In this document: positions 8,641 to 19,368 of the stretch, in pieces
Numbering within the stretch: the first letter of the stretch is position 1
How the letters are laid out: every line of letters starts with the position of its first letter
Assembly: GCA_029834535.1 (NCBI GenBank)
Contig: JAQMWT010000684.1
Location: 62,001 to 126,000 of the forward strand
DNA length: 64,000 bases
Source of the DNA: Chrysophaeum taylorii
Lineage: Eukaryota > Sar > Pelagophyceae > Pelagomonadales > Pelagomonadaceae
Direction of reading: 5' to 3'
Position numbers and translations under genes: made by a program
Notes under the pieces: generated by a model
Database searches by the model: none
Told to the model about the DNA's origin: nothing
Seen by the model: the letters and a program-made list of their open reading frames with translations, nothing else

Positions 8641-9385
8641 CGCGCGGACGAGGGCCAAGGTGAAGGTCGCGTCGTTATCCGCGGGCCTGGGTCTGTTGGA
8701 GGTCGGACTACGAAGATCGCAGAGAATCCACGGGTCGTTGTTGGCGAAATCTTCTTCGAAACCTTCTGGTGGAGTGATTCTGTGGTCCTATGGACGGACG
8801 GCGACGGGCACGTTCGCTGGGACTCTGGAAAAAACGGCGCAGTCATGCAAAGGCCAAAAGGAAGCGTTCAAGGCCCGAGGCGAGAAGTGCTCGACGGGTG
8901 CAAGGCTCGAGACGCGCGACTCACGCGCATCAACCCCGGAACATTCGCAAAATGAAAAAACGTTGCGCACCTCGTTCGACTTCTTCGCGGTTTCCAAGGC
9001 CACGGGGTTCACGATCGTCGTTGCCGCGAAAACGAGATACGCCGAGTGGTATCGAGTTTCGAGCCAAGAAAGAGAAGCGAGCAGAAAAGGATTGCGTTCA
9101 GTATGTTTTGTAAGACGGACCTCCGTCAAAATTTCACCCAAAGTGGATGCGTTGAGGAGGTCCTCGTATTTACGTTCCGTTACCAACCTCTGCGGGACAG
9201 TCCGCTCAACGCTTGCCCTGTACTCCAAGGACCAAAAGGTGTCGAGTCTTTCGAAGCCACATACATTTCGGCCCCTAAACATTCGCATACCATGCGAAAG
9301 CGGGTCGGCGACGTCGCGTATGACTGCATCCTCGCTAAATTGGAAACGACACTACTTAATCCTGGATGTTCCAGCCGCGTCAAGA
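8614..9385 (-). pseudogene. Protein-coding remnant of unknown family, one internal stop
   Basis: One minus-strand frame reads protein-like sequence for about 255 codons with a single TAG at 8788-8790. Before the stop are LVTERKYEDLLNASTLGEIL and YLVFAATTIVNPVALETAKK; after it are DHRITPPEGFEEDFANNDPW and ADNDATFTLALVRATN. Upstream a stop near 9385 closes the frame, and downstream it runs into SINE copy A, suggesting that insertion truncated it. The plus-strand frame across the same bases (8615-9472) has no protein-like character. I cannot name the family. Confidence 0.45.
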
Positions 9386-9399
9386 GACACCGCCACCAC

Positions 9400-9750
9400 A
9401 CCTCGAATGGATATCAGAATTCAGGTCCAGTCCAGAGAGTTGTGCCCTAGTAAACTAAAACTCTCCATCTAGGAAGCAGGTGTAAAACTCTGTGGTATGT
9501 TGTCTCTACCGTCGGCCCGCTACGGACGGGAGACAACTCGTTGAGAACATTTAAGAGCTTTTGCTAATACGCCGATATTGGGTGACCAAGTGATAAGGGT
9601 GAGGCTAATAGCCAAAGAAATGGGGATTTTCCCCTTCTACACCCCCCACGCAGATCATACCAGAGATGATCTGAAAAATAGCAACATCATCAGAAGTAGA
9701 TGTCGCCGTTCGAGGTAAGACGACCATAAACTATGCCTTGTCACGAGTCA
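9400..9750. other. Spacer, probable LTR or repeat debris
   Basis: No gene is visible. An imperfect inverted repeat at about 9500-9540 (gttgtctctaccgtc...gacgggagacaac) and a C-rich stretch near 9640 could belong to a terminal repeat of the decayed Copia element to the right, but no second copy is visible. Confidence 0.3.
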
Positions 9751-10112
9751 AACTAACTATCTAACTAACTAACTAACTAACTTCAGACCTCTCCCGAGCA
9801 TGGGAGCCAGGCCGGACCGACAGGAGCCTGTCCGGAATCACGGGCCTGTAGACGAGGAGCGCCGAAAGGTCGGTCGGTCGGAGGAGAGTGACCATCAAGC
9901 TTGTCGCCATGCGACGAGGAGACCGCGATGTGACTGACAACCAACTCGTCGATAACCTTCCGTCTTCGCCCCCCGGCTATACCCCGTCCCACTGCGAACG
10001 TTCCGGCTGCCCACCGGCCCGCCCGGGAGGCGAATAGGTGCCAACCTACGCCGGGAGGGCGGATGCCCTCGCAAGGCTCAGGATTCATGAGGCACCGTCC
10101 TCCATCGCAACC
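9751..10112 (-). repeat. SINE-like element, copy B (full length, (TTAG)n tail)
   Basis: On the minus strand it runs from GGTTGCGATGGAGGACGG at 10112 to a tail of about eight TTAG units ending near 9751. It aligns along its whole length with copy C at 25834-26215 and shares the GGCTCCCATGCTCGGGAGAG block just before the tail. No long reading frame is present, so it is probably non-autonomous. Confidence 0.8.
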
Positions 10113-10139
10113 GCAGTCGGCGAGTTATATGCAGGTAAA

Positions 10140-10950
10140 TCATAAGTGTCAATGGCATTTATGACATCTGCTGTGGAAGGAGAGGTTGAAGTTGATGAAT
10201 TCCATAGACAGCCTTGAGTCTGTGAGAGGCTGGGCGTGGTAATAACTTCGAAAAGTGATTGATTAGCAGCCTGGTATTGTGTGGGACACCAGAGTGGCTG
10301 ACAGCGTGATTCTCTTGGTAATCACGAATGCGGGATTCACTAAACGAGATATGTCGTGAAGGTTGGTTAACTTTGGGATGATTGGCAACACTAACTGCGC
10401 TATCGATTAGTAGCGGGTTTGATACAAACAAATAAGAAAGGATGAGCTGCGAAGAGTTTTTGAAACCAAGAATATTCATCACCGGCTGCACTAGCGGCGA
10501 TAAGCCCGGATTCCATGGTGCTTTTGGCAGGACTAGTCTGACGTTGTCTACTTGAGCAGAATATTAGATTACCAAATACGAAAATAGAGTGAGAGCGCAT
10601 TTTTTTGAATTGGTCGCGTCTGCAAAATTCGCGTCAGTAAAGCAAACGATGGGGCTGTTAAGATTGAGCAATTCAGGATATTGGCAATGAGCTGCTGAAT
10701 AAGAGGGTTTGCGGAAGAATTCTCGGACGAGAAATCCTAAGCGTCGTTAGGAGTGCCCTTCAGATAACGTAACAGAACACAAAGATGCAGCAAGTGAACT
10801 TGTTCTGGATTGTGCATAACTTTACAACATTCGTTACAGAGTGTCGTGATATCAGGTATGCAAGTGACCAAGATGCAAAAAACTAGAACCACAATAACGA
10901 GGAAAGTGAACAGGAAGCGATTCAAGTGTCGGTGTGATATTGGCAATGAA
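10140..10950 (-). pseudogene. Degraded ordinary Ty1/Copia pol (RT end and RNase H)
   Basis: Consecutive minus-strand frames match the 3' part of Copia pol. At 10740-10850 the RT-end motif reads NPEQVH...LLRYLKGT. At 10480-10580 the RNase H stretch reads FCSSRQRQTSPAKSTMESGL. At 10200-10440 it reads SAVSVANHPKVNQPSRHISF and then IRDYQENHAV, as in the usual 'HI...IRD' segment. Stops and frameshifts separate them. It is not the same family as the giant element at 11293-24568, whose RNase H sequence is quite different. Confidence 0.75.
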
Positions 10951-11129
10951 TTTGGCCGATGGCTTGTGAAGGAACAGCACAGGGTTAGGCAGGCAAGTCG
11001 GTATCGTGGAGATTGAGACTGTGCTCAGAGAGCACCTTATTTATTTTAGCTGAGACACTCATAGAAAGTCGACCTTCGGATGCGTTACAGTGCACATCAA
11101 TAAATTGTCTAGAGATTTGACCCTCTGTT

Positions 11130-11292
11130 GGTCTGGTAGAGACCTCGATGCGGTCTAAGATGTGACGAGACCATTCCGCCTCACCATGTGCTACTTCTCA
11201 GGAATAACAGAGTTCCTCACTTCACAGGGGCATACTCCCTGAGAAGCTTTCACACTAGTAGCGAGATACAAAGCTACTGACTACTGAACAAT
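11130..11292 (-). repeat. Diverged LTR-like fragment
   Basis: A block here (gaccattccgcctcaccatg) resembles the corresponding part of the LTRs at 11293-11602 and 24959-25242. It is too diverged and short to delimit. Confidence 0.35.
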
Positions 11293-11602
11293 TGCAGAGC
11301 ATTTAGCATGCAGTGGTAAGTCACCTGGGAAACCATCCCGCCTCATCATGAACGTCTGGAAGGTTAATTCGGGGAATGAAAGGTATGTTCTCTATATCCT
11401 CAGAACACGACAGGCGGCATCTAGAACTACACGAGAAAGGTTAAGTGTATAGTGCTACATACCTCGGGGCGCGCTAGACTGATGATGAGCTTGAGCACAA
11501 GTCAGAGGACTAATTGACTGTGTAGAAAGGAAGAAGAAGGAAAAGGAAGAGATCACGTTCTCAACGGACGGATAAGGGTAAGAGGCATCAGATTTCTCTG
11601 CA
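11293..11602 (-). repeat. 3' LTR of the giant Copia element
   Basis: Starts TGCAGAGCATTTAGC and ends CAGATTTCTCTGCA on the plus strand. It is very similar throughout to 24254-24568, differing by scattered substitutions and small indels. Confidence 0.92.
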
Positions 11603-11612
11603 CCCCCTCGAG
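11603..11612 (-). other. Polypurine tract of the giant Copia element
   Basis: In the sense direction CTCGAGGGGG directly precedes the 3' LTR. The same CTCGAGG(G)n motif precedes the LTR of the second copy (25241-25253), supporting its role in plus-strand priming. Confidence 0.8.
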
Positions 11613-12489
11613 ATGTCTTAAGCGCAAGGTGCGACTATAGAACATCTCTTGAGAAAGATGATGATGAAGGAAAGAAAAAAAGGAGTATACAGTCTTGATG
11701 GTCGCAGAGGTCACATACGAAGCATCAAGAGTATAGAAGGAGTGTCTTAAGGCTTAGGTTTGGTGGAGGAGCTGAGAGTAGATTTGATGCTTTTGACCAG
11801 AACGTTACGAAACACAGGTACAACAGACAGTGTGTTAGGGTTATTTGAGGTGGTAGACATCGTTACTGGTTCGAGAGTGTTGGAATCGTCGTCAGCTTCT
11901 GCTGTAAGGTGGTGAACACCAATAGCTGAATATGGTGTGGTACCATGCGAAATGTGAGTGCAAGTAAAGCATTCAGTATGGATGGAACAAGCGAGTCGAG
12001 TTGTAGGGTGTCCAGTTGGTTTTCCAAGAAGTTGGACTCGGCGAACGGATCCGTGAAGATAGAAGAGTCTTCCGATTCACATGAGAGAGGAATACTCTGA
12101 ATACATGAGAGTAACTTGTCACGCAGATGAAGAAGGTGGTCGTCCGGGGAAGAGTGGTTGGAGGCATGTTGTTCATGAGCGGTTAGTGTTAAGCGAGACA
12201 GCAGCTCTGTGATCTTGTACAGTGTTATAAGTAACACATGAGCGTTGGCTGTAGGAGGAAAGAGCCGGTTCTCCAGGGAGGTGATTGAAGCAATAGCAGC
12301 CTGTAGATCTGTGCGTAGGGACAGATTCTCAGCACTGAGAGCGTTGACCTTGCGAATATGGACTCGAAGAGTTTCCTGGAGCTGTTCGACTTGTTGACGC
12401 AAGGCGTCGAAATCAGCAAGCGAAGCAGAAGACGTAGGATGTGACGATGGCGAAGATATCTCCAGAGTAGGGTCTGGCGTGGAGTGTAA

Positions 12490-12513
12490 GTAGTTTAACG
12501 ACGTTTCGGTCAA
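12490..12513 (-). repeat. TETSLNY boundary motif, site 1 (within 3' region)
   Basis: Encodes LTETSLNY in frame. It is base-identical to the motif at 20835-20858. Confidence 0.9.
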
Positions 12514-13770
12514 CACATGCTGTGTAAGTGAAGGGTATTTCGCGTTTAAAAAGCGCAGAAAGTCTTGATGTTCTGCCTGAGTATAAGTGGGGCCGAACAT
12601 CTCATCCAGGAGTGACGGCGGTTTTGTATCATCTGAAGATGTCACGTAGTCGTCAATATGTTGTACCCAAGATTGAGCAACAGTAGTGACCACATGCTGG
12701 AATCTGGATGGCTTGAACGTAGCCTGAGCTTTGCGACTCTGTGTTCGAACAAGAGTCACAAGGAAATTAAGATGCTCAAGGTGCATCTGTGTTATAAGCC
12801 GAAGATCCAGTGCGAATGGCAATTGTGTGGTGGGATCTGTGGCTATAGCGGATACGGATAAGACCAAGCTAACAAGTGACGGGTGCTGAGCTAACATACT
12901 TGTCAAAAGAGTATATAACTCCCTTGACAAATGATAGACGCGTATGAGGGTAGCGCGTATATGACCAGCTGAGCGCGCATCTCAAGGGAATTGGAAAGAA
13001 GTATCATTGCGAGCATATACGGTAGGTTGCGAAGGCACCTGATCAGTATTTTGACACGCGAAGCACAAGCCAACTGCAATAGCAGAAATGGGGATGTGAC
13101 CATTCTTCTTATGGTCGTCCATGTTGAGGTGACTCAGTACTTTGGTAGGTAGTTCACGAGGCGTTTGCGCCTTGGAACTATACGTGGTTGAGTCGAGGAA
13201 AGTCGGTTGTCCAAGATCATCGAGGCATTGCGTACAAAAGGACGACAAAATGAAACGTTCGCGTTTGGGGCCTCTATAGCAGCCAATAGAAGCAATAGCA
13301 GGAGCAGCTTCCCAAGGGATAGTAATGGGTACACGCATGGATATGAATGTAACCAGTTCCACAAATAATGAAGAGTCATTAGACTCATAAACGGAATGAA
13401 GAGCAGTAAAAAGTTCCACTAGCATAAAAGAAGAGAGAAATGGGGTGACAGGGACACGGTAGTTTTCAACGAGAGAGATTCATCGCTCGTACGCAGCATA
13501 GTCAATGCTGAGGCAGTCTTGGAACGTCAGCGACTGAGGTGAGACATGCACGGCTGGTGTCGGTGCAACCGCAGCAGCCTGTGTGGTAGCAGCAGTCATG
13601 GTTTGTCGCTTTTGCGACAACCTGGGGGAAGGTTTGGCCGTGGAGAGCGAGCGTGGGACTGTCCTTCGAACGACTGGGGAGAAGCCGCGGCCACGGGAGT
13701 GCCAAGAAAAGGACATAGGCGACACTCACACGCACAAAAATATTTGTGGCAAAAGAAGGTAGGGCCAGGG

Positions 13771-13794
13771 CTAGTTTAACGACGTTGCGGTCAC
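13771..13794 (-). repeat. TETSLNY boundary motif, site 2 (RNase H / 3' region)
   Basis: Encodes VTATSLN followed by TAG where the others have a Tyr codon (TAC/TAT). It lies just after the RNase H end. Confidence 0.85.
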
Positions 13795-13809
13795 TAGGGT
13801 TAGGCATCT

Positions 13810-14196
13810 TCAATCCTGTAAAGGCTTGTCATCAGAGGTATGATGCATACCGAGTAGAGAACGAAAAGTGGAGAACTCAGCAGCAAGTGGCTTTGTAAAA
13901 CCATCAGCCACGTTTAGCTTGCCGGGAACATGGTGGACTCGAATTTTCTGTAGCGAGATGTACTCACGGATCTTAAACCATCTGGTCGACAGTGCCTTGG
14001 AGCGAGAGGATCCATCTGGGTCATTAGAGGTGTGAACAGCAGCACCATTGTCAGACAAGAGAGGGAGGCTTCTGATGAAGCGCATATCTTCAACAATTGG
14101 CTTGTCATTGTCATCGAAGTCAACAGGATCAGCGGTGTTCTCACCATTAACATTGTTGACGTAGAAGGTGGGGTTGACGACAAAGGAGAGTTCCAA
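13810..14196 (-). pseudogene. RNase H C-terminal part of the giant Copia element
   Basis: Contains the RNase H segment with an active-site Asp (LSDNGAAV) and the typical closing motif of Copia RNase H (KIRVHHVPGKLNVADGFTKPL in shortened form: HHVPGKLNVADGFTKPL). It follows the previous fragment after a stop that truncates that frame (AVWLR). Confidence 0.85.
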
Positions 14197-14202
14197 CAGC
14201 AG

Positions 14203-14976
14203 CTAGCGTAGCCAAACAGCTTCGTCAGCACAAATACTGAGGGCAATCAACTCAGCTTCGTGAGTTGAGCAGGAGACAATCGGTTGAAGTTTGCTTTTCC
14301 AACCAATAAGGCAGTTGAAAAGATAGAAGACAAACCCGGTGGTAGATTTCCTATCTTCCTGTGCTAAGGAAGGGGCGTTGTCAGCGTCAACCATGGCAAC
14401 TAAGGGGTCAAACTGTCCAGTAGATACATCCTGCGGTTGGTAGTCAACCACAGTAGAGAGATCGATATTAGCGGAAACAGTGCGAAGGTGAGCTTCAATA
14501 GCATTACCTTTAGGATGAAACCAGAGGCGAAGTGAGCGGTTGTCCGGCTTCCTCAGGTAGCGGAGCAGGTGTTCTAGCATCTGGACATGAACGTACGTGG
14601 GTGCATGCATACCACGCGAACATCTGCCCACGGCTTGCGAGAAGTCAGGTCTGCAGGCGACTTGCATGAACACCAGCTTGCCAAGGAGGGTGGCAAAGTG
14701 CGAGTTGATGTACAACTCTGTTTCAGAGCTGGGAGTGCCATCTTCGTACTTGAAGGACGAGGACATAGGATATTTAAGCGGAGTAAGTTGCTGCAAGACA
14801 GGATGATCAGCAACGAGTTCATCAAGCTTGGCTTGCACATCCAGAGAAATGGATCCATCAGATGTACGACACACACGCATACCTAGGAGAGTATAGACAG
14901 GTTCAAACTGCTCTACAGCATACCGTTTGTGGAGGGCTTCCTGTAACTCAGTACGAAGAGTGTCATCATTGGACAC
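14203..14976 (-). pseudogene. RT C-terminal part and RNase H N-terminal part of the giant Copia element
   Basis: A 257-codon frame with the RT connection region (MRVCRTSDGSISLDVQ, YPMSSSFKYEDG) and the RNase H start (VDADNAPSLAQEDRKSTTGF, then CSTHEAELIAL), giving the first two catalytic acidic residues. Just upstream the RT active-site strand reads SVDHIVIVSND, whereas Copia RTs have YVDD. The second catalytic Asp is His and a frameshift separates this part from the RT body. Confidence 0.88.
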
Positions 14977-15095
14977 AATAACAATGTGGTCTACAGACAG
15001 ACTGCATACGACGAACTTAGCCTGTGCGGATACTCGAGCATATAGGAGTCCGAATGCAGGCGCTTGTAGCCAAGGCTACAGAAGAAGCCGTCTAT

Positions 15096-16400
15096 CTATT
15101 TGTTCCAAAGAGATGGCGATTGCCGAAGTCCATAAAGTGACTTCAGCAGTTTCGGTAGGCGTCGGCCCTTGTAGTTAGCGTCATCGGGGTCGATAAGCTT
15201 GATGCCGTCTGGTAACTGAACGTAGACGTTGGCATCAATGTCAGACTGAACGAAGGCGTTCGGGACGTCTGCGTGGTAGACAGGCAATTGCTTGTATGCT
15301 GCAATCGCCAGTAGTACCCGGATTGCGGTCATTGTGGCCATTGGGCTGAAGGTGCCAAAGAAATCGGCGCCAAAGGAGGCTAGGAAGTCACGTAGCACGA
15401 GGCGAGCCTTGTGCTTAACGTATTTGCCTGCAGAGTCTGTTTTAATCTTCAGCACCATCCTGCAGTCAATAGGACGAGAAACACCGTCGGGTAATGAAAG
15501 CTTGAAGCAGCCAAAGCGGACAATGTCGTGGAGTTCCTTGGCGATGGCCTTGAGGTAGGCGTGCCTGTCTTCAGGCGACATACCGTGGAGGCACTTGAGC
15601 CTGTATTCGTCGATGGAAACGTCCGCTTCTTGGACCTTGTATTCATCAGGACCAACAGTGGCTGGTGAACTATAGTTTAAAGACGTTGCGGTCGAAGCAG
15701 TGTGCGCGAATTCGTGATATGCGGAAACAGCGCCAGTAGGAGGGGTAGAGGAAGCAGATTCCAGTTGAATATGGATAGTAGGGTCGGCATGTAAGACCTG
15801 AGTGATATACTCTGTAGAGACCAGAAGGTATTCCTCCAAGTCAGACAGAGATGCAGAATTAGCGCCAAACTCGGAAGAATTGTGATCGATAAAGCTGGTC
15901 GGCGCCAGATACGAAAGTGCATACTGTAATGAAGAGATGCCAAAGGCAGCGGCGTGCTCAGTGAACGCAGCTAAAAGAGGCTGAGAAATGGAGCGCGCAG
16001 GTGAACCATCAGCAGTTAGAAAGGTTGCGGCTGGGATGCTGGATGCGCACTTAGCGCGGGCGAAGTGACCATCGACGTGAGGGTGACGGGCAAGTAAGTC
16101 AGTGCGCAACGGGAGAAGAAGACGAGCTAACAACGCATGTTCCCCATCTGAGCAGATAGCAGACCAGAGGATACCACCATTGATATGCAGGGCGGAGAGG
16201 GCGGGAGACTTGAACGTAAGAAAGTGGTGGCGAAGATCCCAGCGGAAATCGGCGAGTTTGCCACCAGCGGCTTTGTAAGCACCAATAGTAAAAGCTTGCA
16301 GCCGGGCTTGGATATTTTTCATGGAGGTTGCCTTGCGGTTGTTAGGAACCTGGGACAAGAACGAGGTCATCTTGTGCAAAAAGGTCTTTGTAAGAAGGAA
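15096..16400 (-). pseudogene. Reverse transcriptase body of the giant Copia element
   Basis: Copia-type RT (RVT_2): KHKARLVLRDFLASFGADFF, FSPMATMTAIRVLLAIAA, VYHADVPNAFVQSDI and KLLKSLYGLRQSPSLWNK are all recognisable. The frame is open to 16862, but only the part up to about 16350 is RT-related; the rest is a shadow of the integrase tail. It ends at a TAG right after LWNK. The S-L-N-Y boundary motif at 15672-15695 lies just before the RT domain. Confidence 0.9.
15672..15695 (-). repeat. TETSLNY boundary motif, site 3 (integrase / RT)
   Basis: Encodes STATSLNY in frame immediately before the RT domain. Confidence 0.9.
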
Positions 16401-16554
16401 GCAAGGGCGGCGGTGGCATAGAGCCAGAATCGTCGACGGGAGCGTCGGAAGGAGGAGGAGAAGCAGGAGCAGGGGACGAAGAAGGAGCTGAGGGAGGTGG
16501 AGAGTGCCCCCTCTGAGGATGAAGTGTCCGTGTCCCCCTCTGAATGTAATGGTC

Positions 16555-19368
16555 TTAGATAGCAGCGTGGGGTGTGAGCGAGAAAGGCGCGGGAGGAGCG
16601 TGAGGCGGAGGGGCAAGTTCAGGATCAGGAGTAGGATGCTGGAGCATGTAGAGGAATTGCAGCTTGGACGAAACACGGATCTGTCCGTTTTCAGGGTTGA
16701 TGACGACGTCGGCAATACGGTCAACACGTGGGGAGACGAGCGGGTTTTGCGCGTTGGCGCAACATAGATATAAGTACTTACGGCGGCACGGTTCCCACCT
16801 GTGGTGCTCGTGGGGTTCCAATAGAAGGTAGCATTCAGCGCCGAAGATCTTGAGCATGTCATGCTGGGAAGTGCTCAGTTGATTGTAGAGTAGCTGTTGC
16901 GGACTCAGGATAGCATGGTGAATGCGCTCGAGCGTGGCGTTCGGGAGAAGGTTGTAGCTTTGGATGTTGTGTATCACCGCCCAGGGAAACATGATGGCTG
17001 GTTCCACGATCTTGGAGTCACGATAATGAGCATTAAGGAGAGAGCGAAGGCGAGTTGAGGAGGCGGAGGCGATGAACCCGATGGCTGACTCAACTTCAAA
17101 GTTAAAGTGGTGCATGTACGGAGGGAAAGCGATGAGCTGATTGCCCTTATCGACGCGGTTCGGGGCGGTAATGTGCTGGCTAAAATAGGGCTTGAAAGCA
17201 TCGGAGTAGAGGGTGCGCAGGTGCACGTTGAGTTGTGTACGACAAAAGTCATACACAAAGTCCAGAGCTTGAGTGAACTCCGTGGCGTTGGTGGTGCGTG
17301 TAAAGTACACCAAGAGAAACTTCGAGATAAGTTCCTTGAACACAATGATATGGGTGAAGCCTCCCCACTCTGACGGAATTGTCACATAGCCGCCGTCGCA
17401 CGCCCAGACTTCGCCGGCTTTGTGAGTTTGCTCAAAAGAAGGCTTGGTCGGATTAAAGTGTTTGTGCGGGTGGCGCTTGTTGTGCGCGATGCAGTCGGTG
17501 CATAAGTCGCGATACTGTAGATCTGAGGCAGAGAAGCCAGGGCGAGCCAGTACGTTGGGGGCCTTGGCTGCAACGTTGTCGGGGCAGTGGTGCACCCGGT
17601 GGAAGCGATTGGCACGTTCTTTGGCGTTGAGATATTCAGCAGATCCGTGTGCGAGGGATTTGCGAGGAATGGGATGAGCGGGGATATGACGTTTGCGCCG
17701 AACATCGAACTTGAGTTCGGTGTCCAAGGCAGGAGGAGGCGGTGCGTCGTCATCCTGGTGCGCAGCAGGGTCACTTGGAGGTGCATCCTCATCATCACAA
17801 GTAGCGAGAGTATCTTCGTAGGATGACGAAGGCATATAGTTTAACGACATTTCGGTCAAGCAGTTGCTGGAGATAGAAGTCATGAAGGCTTGTGCCAAAG
17901 ACAAGGTATCTGTGCTGCACGTGGTGGAGGCTGGATCAAAGGTCATGAAGGTGGATACATAGGATTTCTTCATCACGGCAGCAGCATGTTGGAAGGTAGG
18001 GTCCAACATAAGGGACTTAATATCGGCAACGAGGAGCGAGAGGTGCTTGTACAGTGTGCTGTACGTACCGGCAGGCAGAGCATTGCTGAGCATGTCACAG
18101 CAAAGGTCGTGGCGAAGAGACAAGAGGAAAGATTCCTGTTGTTTGGTGTGGTTGTTAGCACGAATCAACTCCGGTCGAGTGGGATAGCGTAATTTCCCGT
18201 TGCGAGGGTCGAGTAAGATAATGTTTGCATACCCTCGGACGGTGGGCAATGGAGCAAGCATGGAGTGGATTTTAGAGCCGAGTTTGCGGTCACTTCCACG
18301 AAGATACCCTATATAGCGACTATGGGACAAGTGGTGATCTTCCAGAGCAAAATGAGAATCCTTGTAGTCGAAAGAATTGTCGGTGGCCTTGTAGGTAAGG
18401 CAGCCAGGCATCACAAGAGAGCATCTGGACAAGAGCTTTTGTATGGCAGTGCCATAGGCGGCAGCGGAGCCAACTTGAGGAAGGGCTTGGATGATCCACA
18501 AGAAACCCATAAACGGCTCCAAATATACAGATCTGTCTCTGTCGCGGGGGACGTTGGAGGCAGTAAACGTATACGTGCTTCCAAACGCGTCAATGGAAGC
18601 ATGATATTTGGTGGCGGCGTTTTCTATGGTGAGGTTGCCGTCAGTGTGGTGGCCACCGGTTAAGAAGTAGGTGTTGTGTGATGTTGATGAGGTTGTAAGT
18701 AGTAACCTATGTGACGGTTGGTCAGTTTCGAAAACGGTTATGTAATAGGACACAGGAGTGGGTGAGTTAGTGTGCAATCTGGCAAACAAGTTATATAATA
18801 TGGTGAAGGCCTTGACACGCAATGGATTAGTTGCATGTGGCAGTGGTTCCATGGAGGAGCGTTTGAAACACAGCTGATGATAAGTACACTCGGATTGAAC
18901 AGAGTGCGTGCGTTGCTCGTGAGCCTGTTGTGAGTGAAGGCGGAGAAATAGTAAATTGAGTGTTTCAAGGTCAGTCATGGTAAGCTGAACAGAACCTGTG
19001 CGAGAGTAAGGTGCAAAAGTTTTAGGAACGGGGACATCTGGTGGATCGGGGAACACCCGGATCCAGTCTTTGGCGATATCTTTGGATAGCCAAAGTCGTT
19101 TAGGAATGGCTTGTATGTCATCCACGATCTTAAAGAAGGGGCGTGGGTGGTGGATAGGCCATGAGAGTATGTTGATTGGTCCAGTAGAATACCTGCGTGC
19201 GATGCAGATCCATCTTTCCCTAGATTGGTAGTCGCCACATAGGTAGGTCGGGAACCTGTCAACAACATCAACACAGTAATCGAGTGTGGAATGGATGAGA
19301 TTGGCCACAGTTATGTGGTCTTGATGACAGTACTTGTGGGGTGGTGTCATCTCAGCCAGTAGTACCAA
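16555..19368 (-). pseudogene. C5-methyltransferase C-terminal half, unknown region and integrase of the giant Copia element
   Basis: An open frame of 937 codons. Its first 45 residues carry methyltransferase motif VI (LLAEMTPP in place of ENV) and motif VIII (GDYQSRERWICIAR; consensus Q-x-R-x-R). About 400 residues of unrecognised sequence follow, then the boundary motif LTEMSLNY (17836-17859). The integrase then begins with an H-H-C-C zinc finger (FHRVHH ... LCTDC) and a DDE core: ACDGG, then LYSDAF, then FEVESAIGFI. The frame stops at TAA after HAAI, although integrase-frame sequence seems to continue to about 16350, so the stop is probably a mutation. Confidence 0.88.
17836..17859 (-). repeat. 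TETSLNY boundary motif, site 4 (before integrase)
   Basis: Encodes LTEMSLNY in frame between the unknown region and the integrase. Confidence 0.9.

Larger units (their letters stand above)
11863..13794 (-). pseudogene. Extra 3' coding region of the giant Copia element
   Basis: About 1.9 kb of minus-strand coding sequence lies between RNase H and the 3' LTR, where a standard Copia element has none. It is split over several frames (about 13725-13480, 13425-12982 and an intact 355-codon frame 12930-11863). The first part has two CxxC pairs about 50 residues apart (FCTQCL and LCFACQ), suggesting a metal-binding fold. The last part has a predicted coiled coil (residues about 170-230 of the 355-codon frame: LRQQVEQLQETLRVHIRKVN). 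S-L-N-Y boundary motifs lie at its beginning (13771-13794) and inside it (12490-12513). I see no membrane or signal segment that would make it an envelope protein; a structural or nucleic-acid-binding role is only a guess. Confidence 0.6.

Noticed and set aside
8615-9472. 285-codon plus-strand reading frame
   Set aside because: Composition is not protein-like and it starts within a SINE copy; the minus strand carries the better coding signal.
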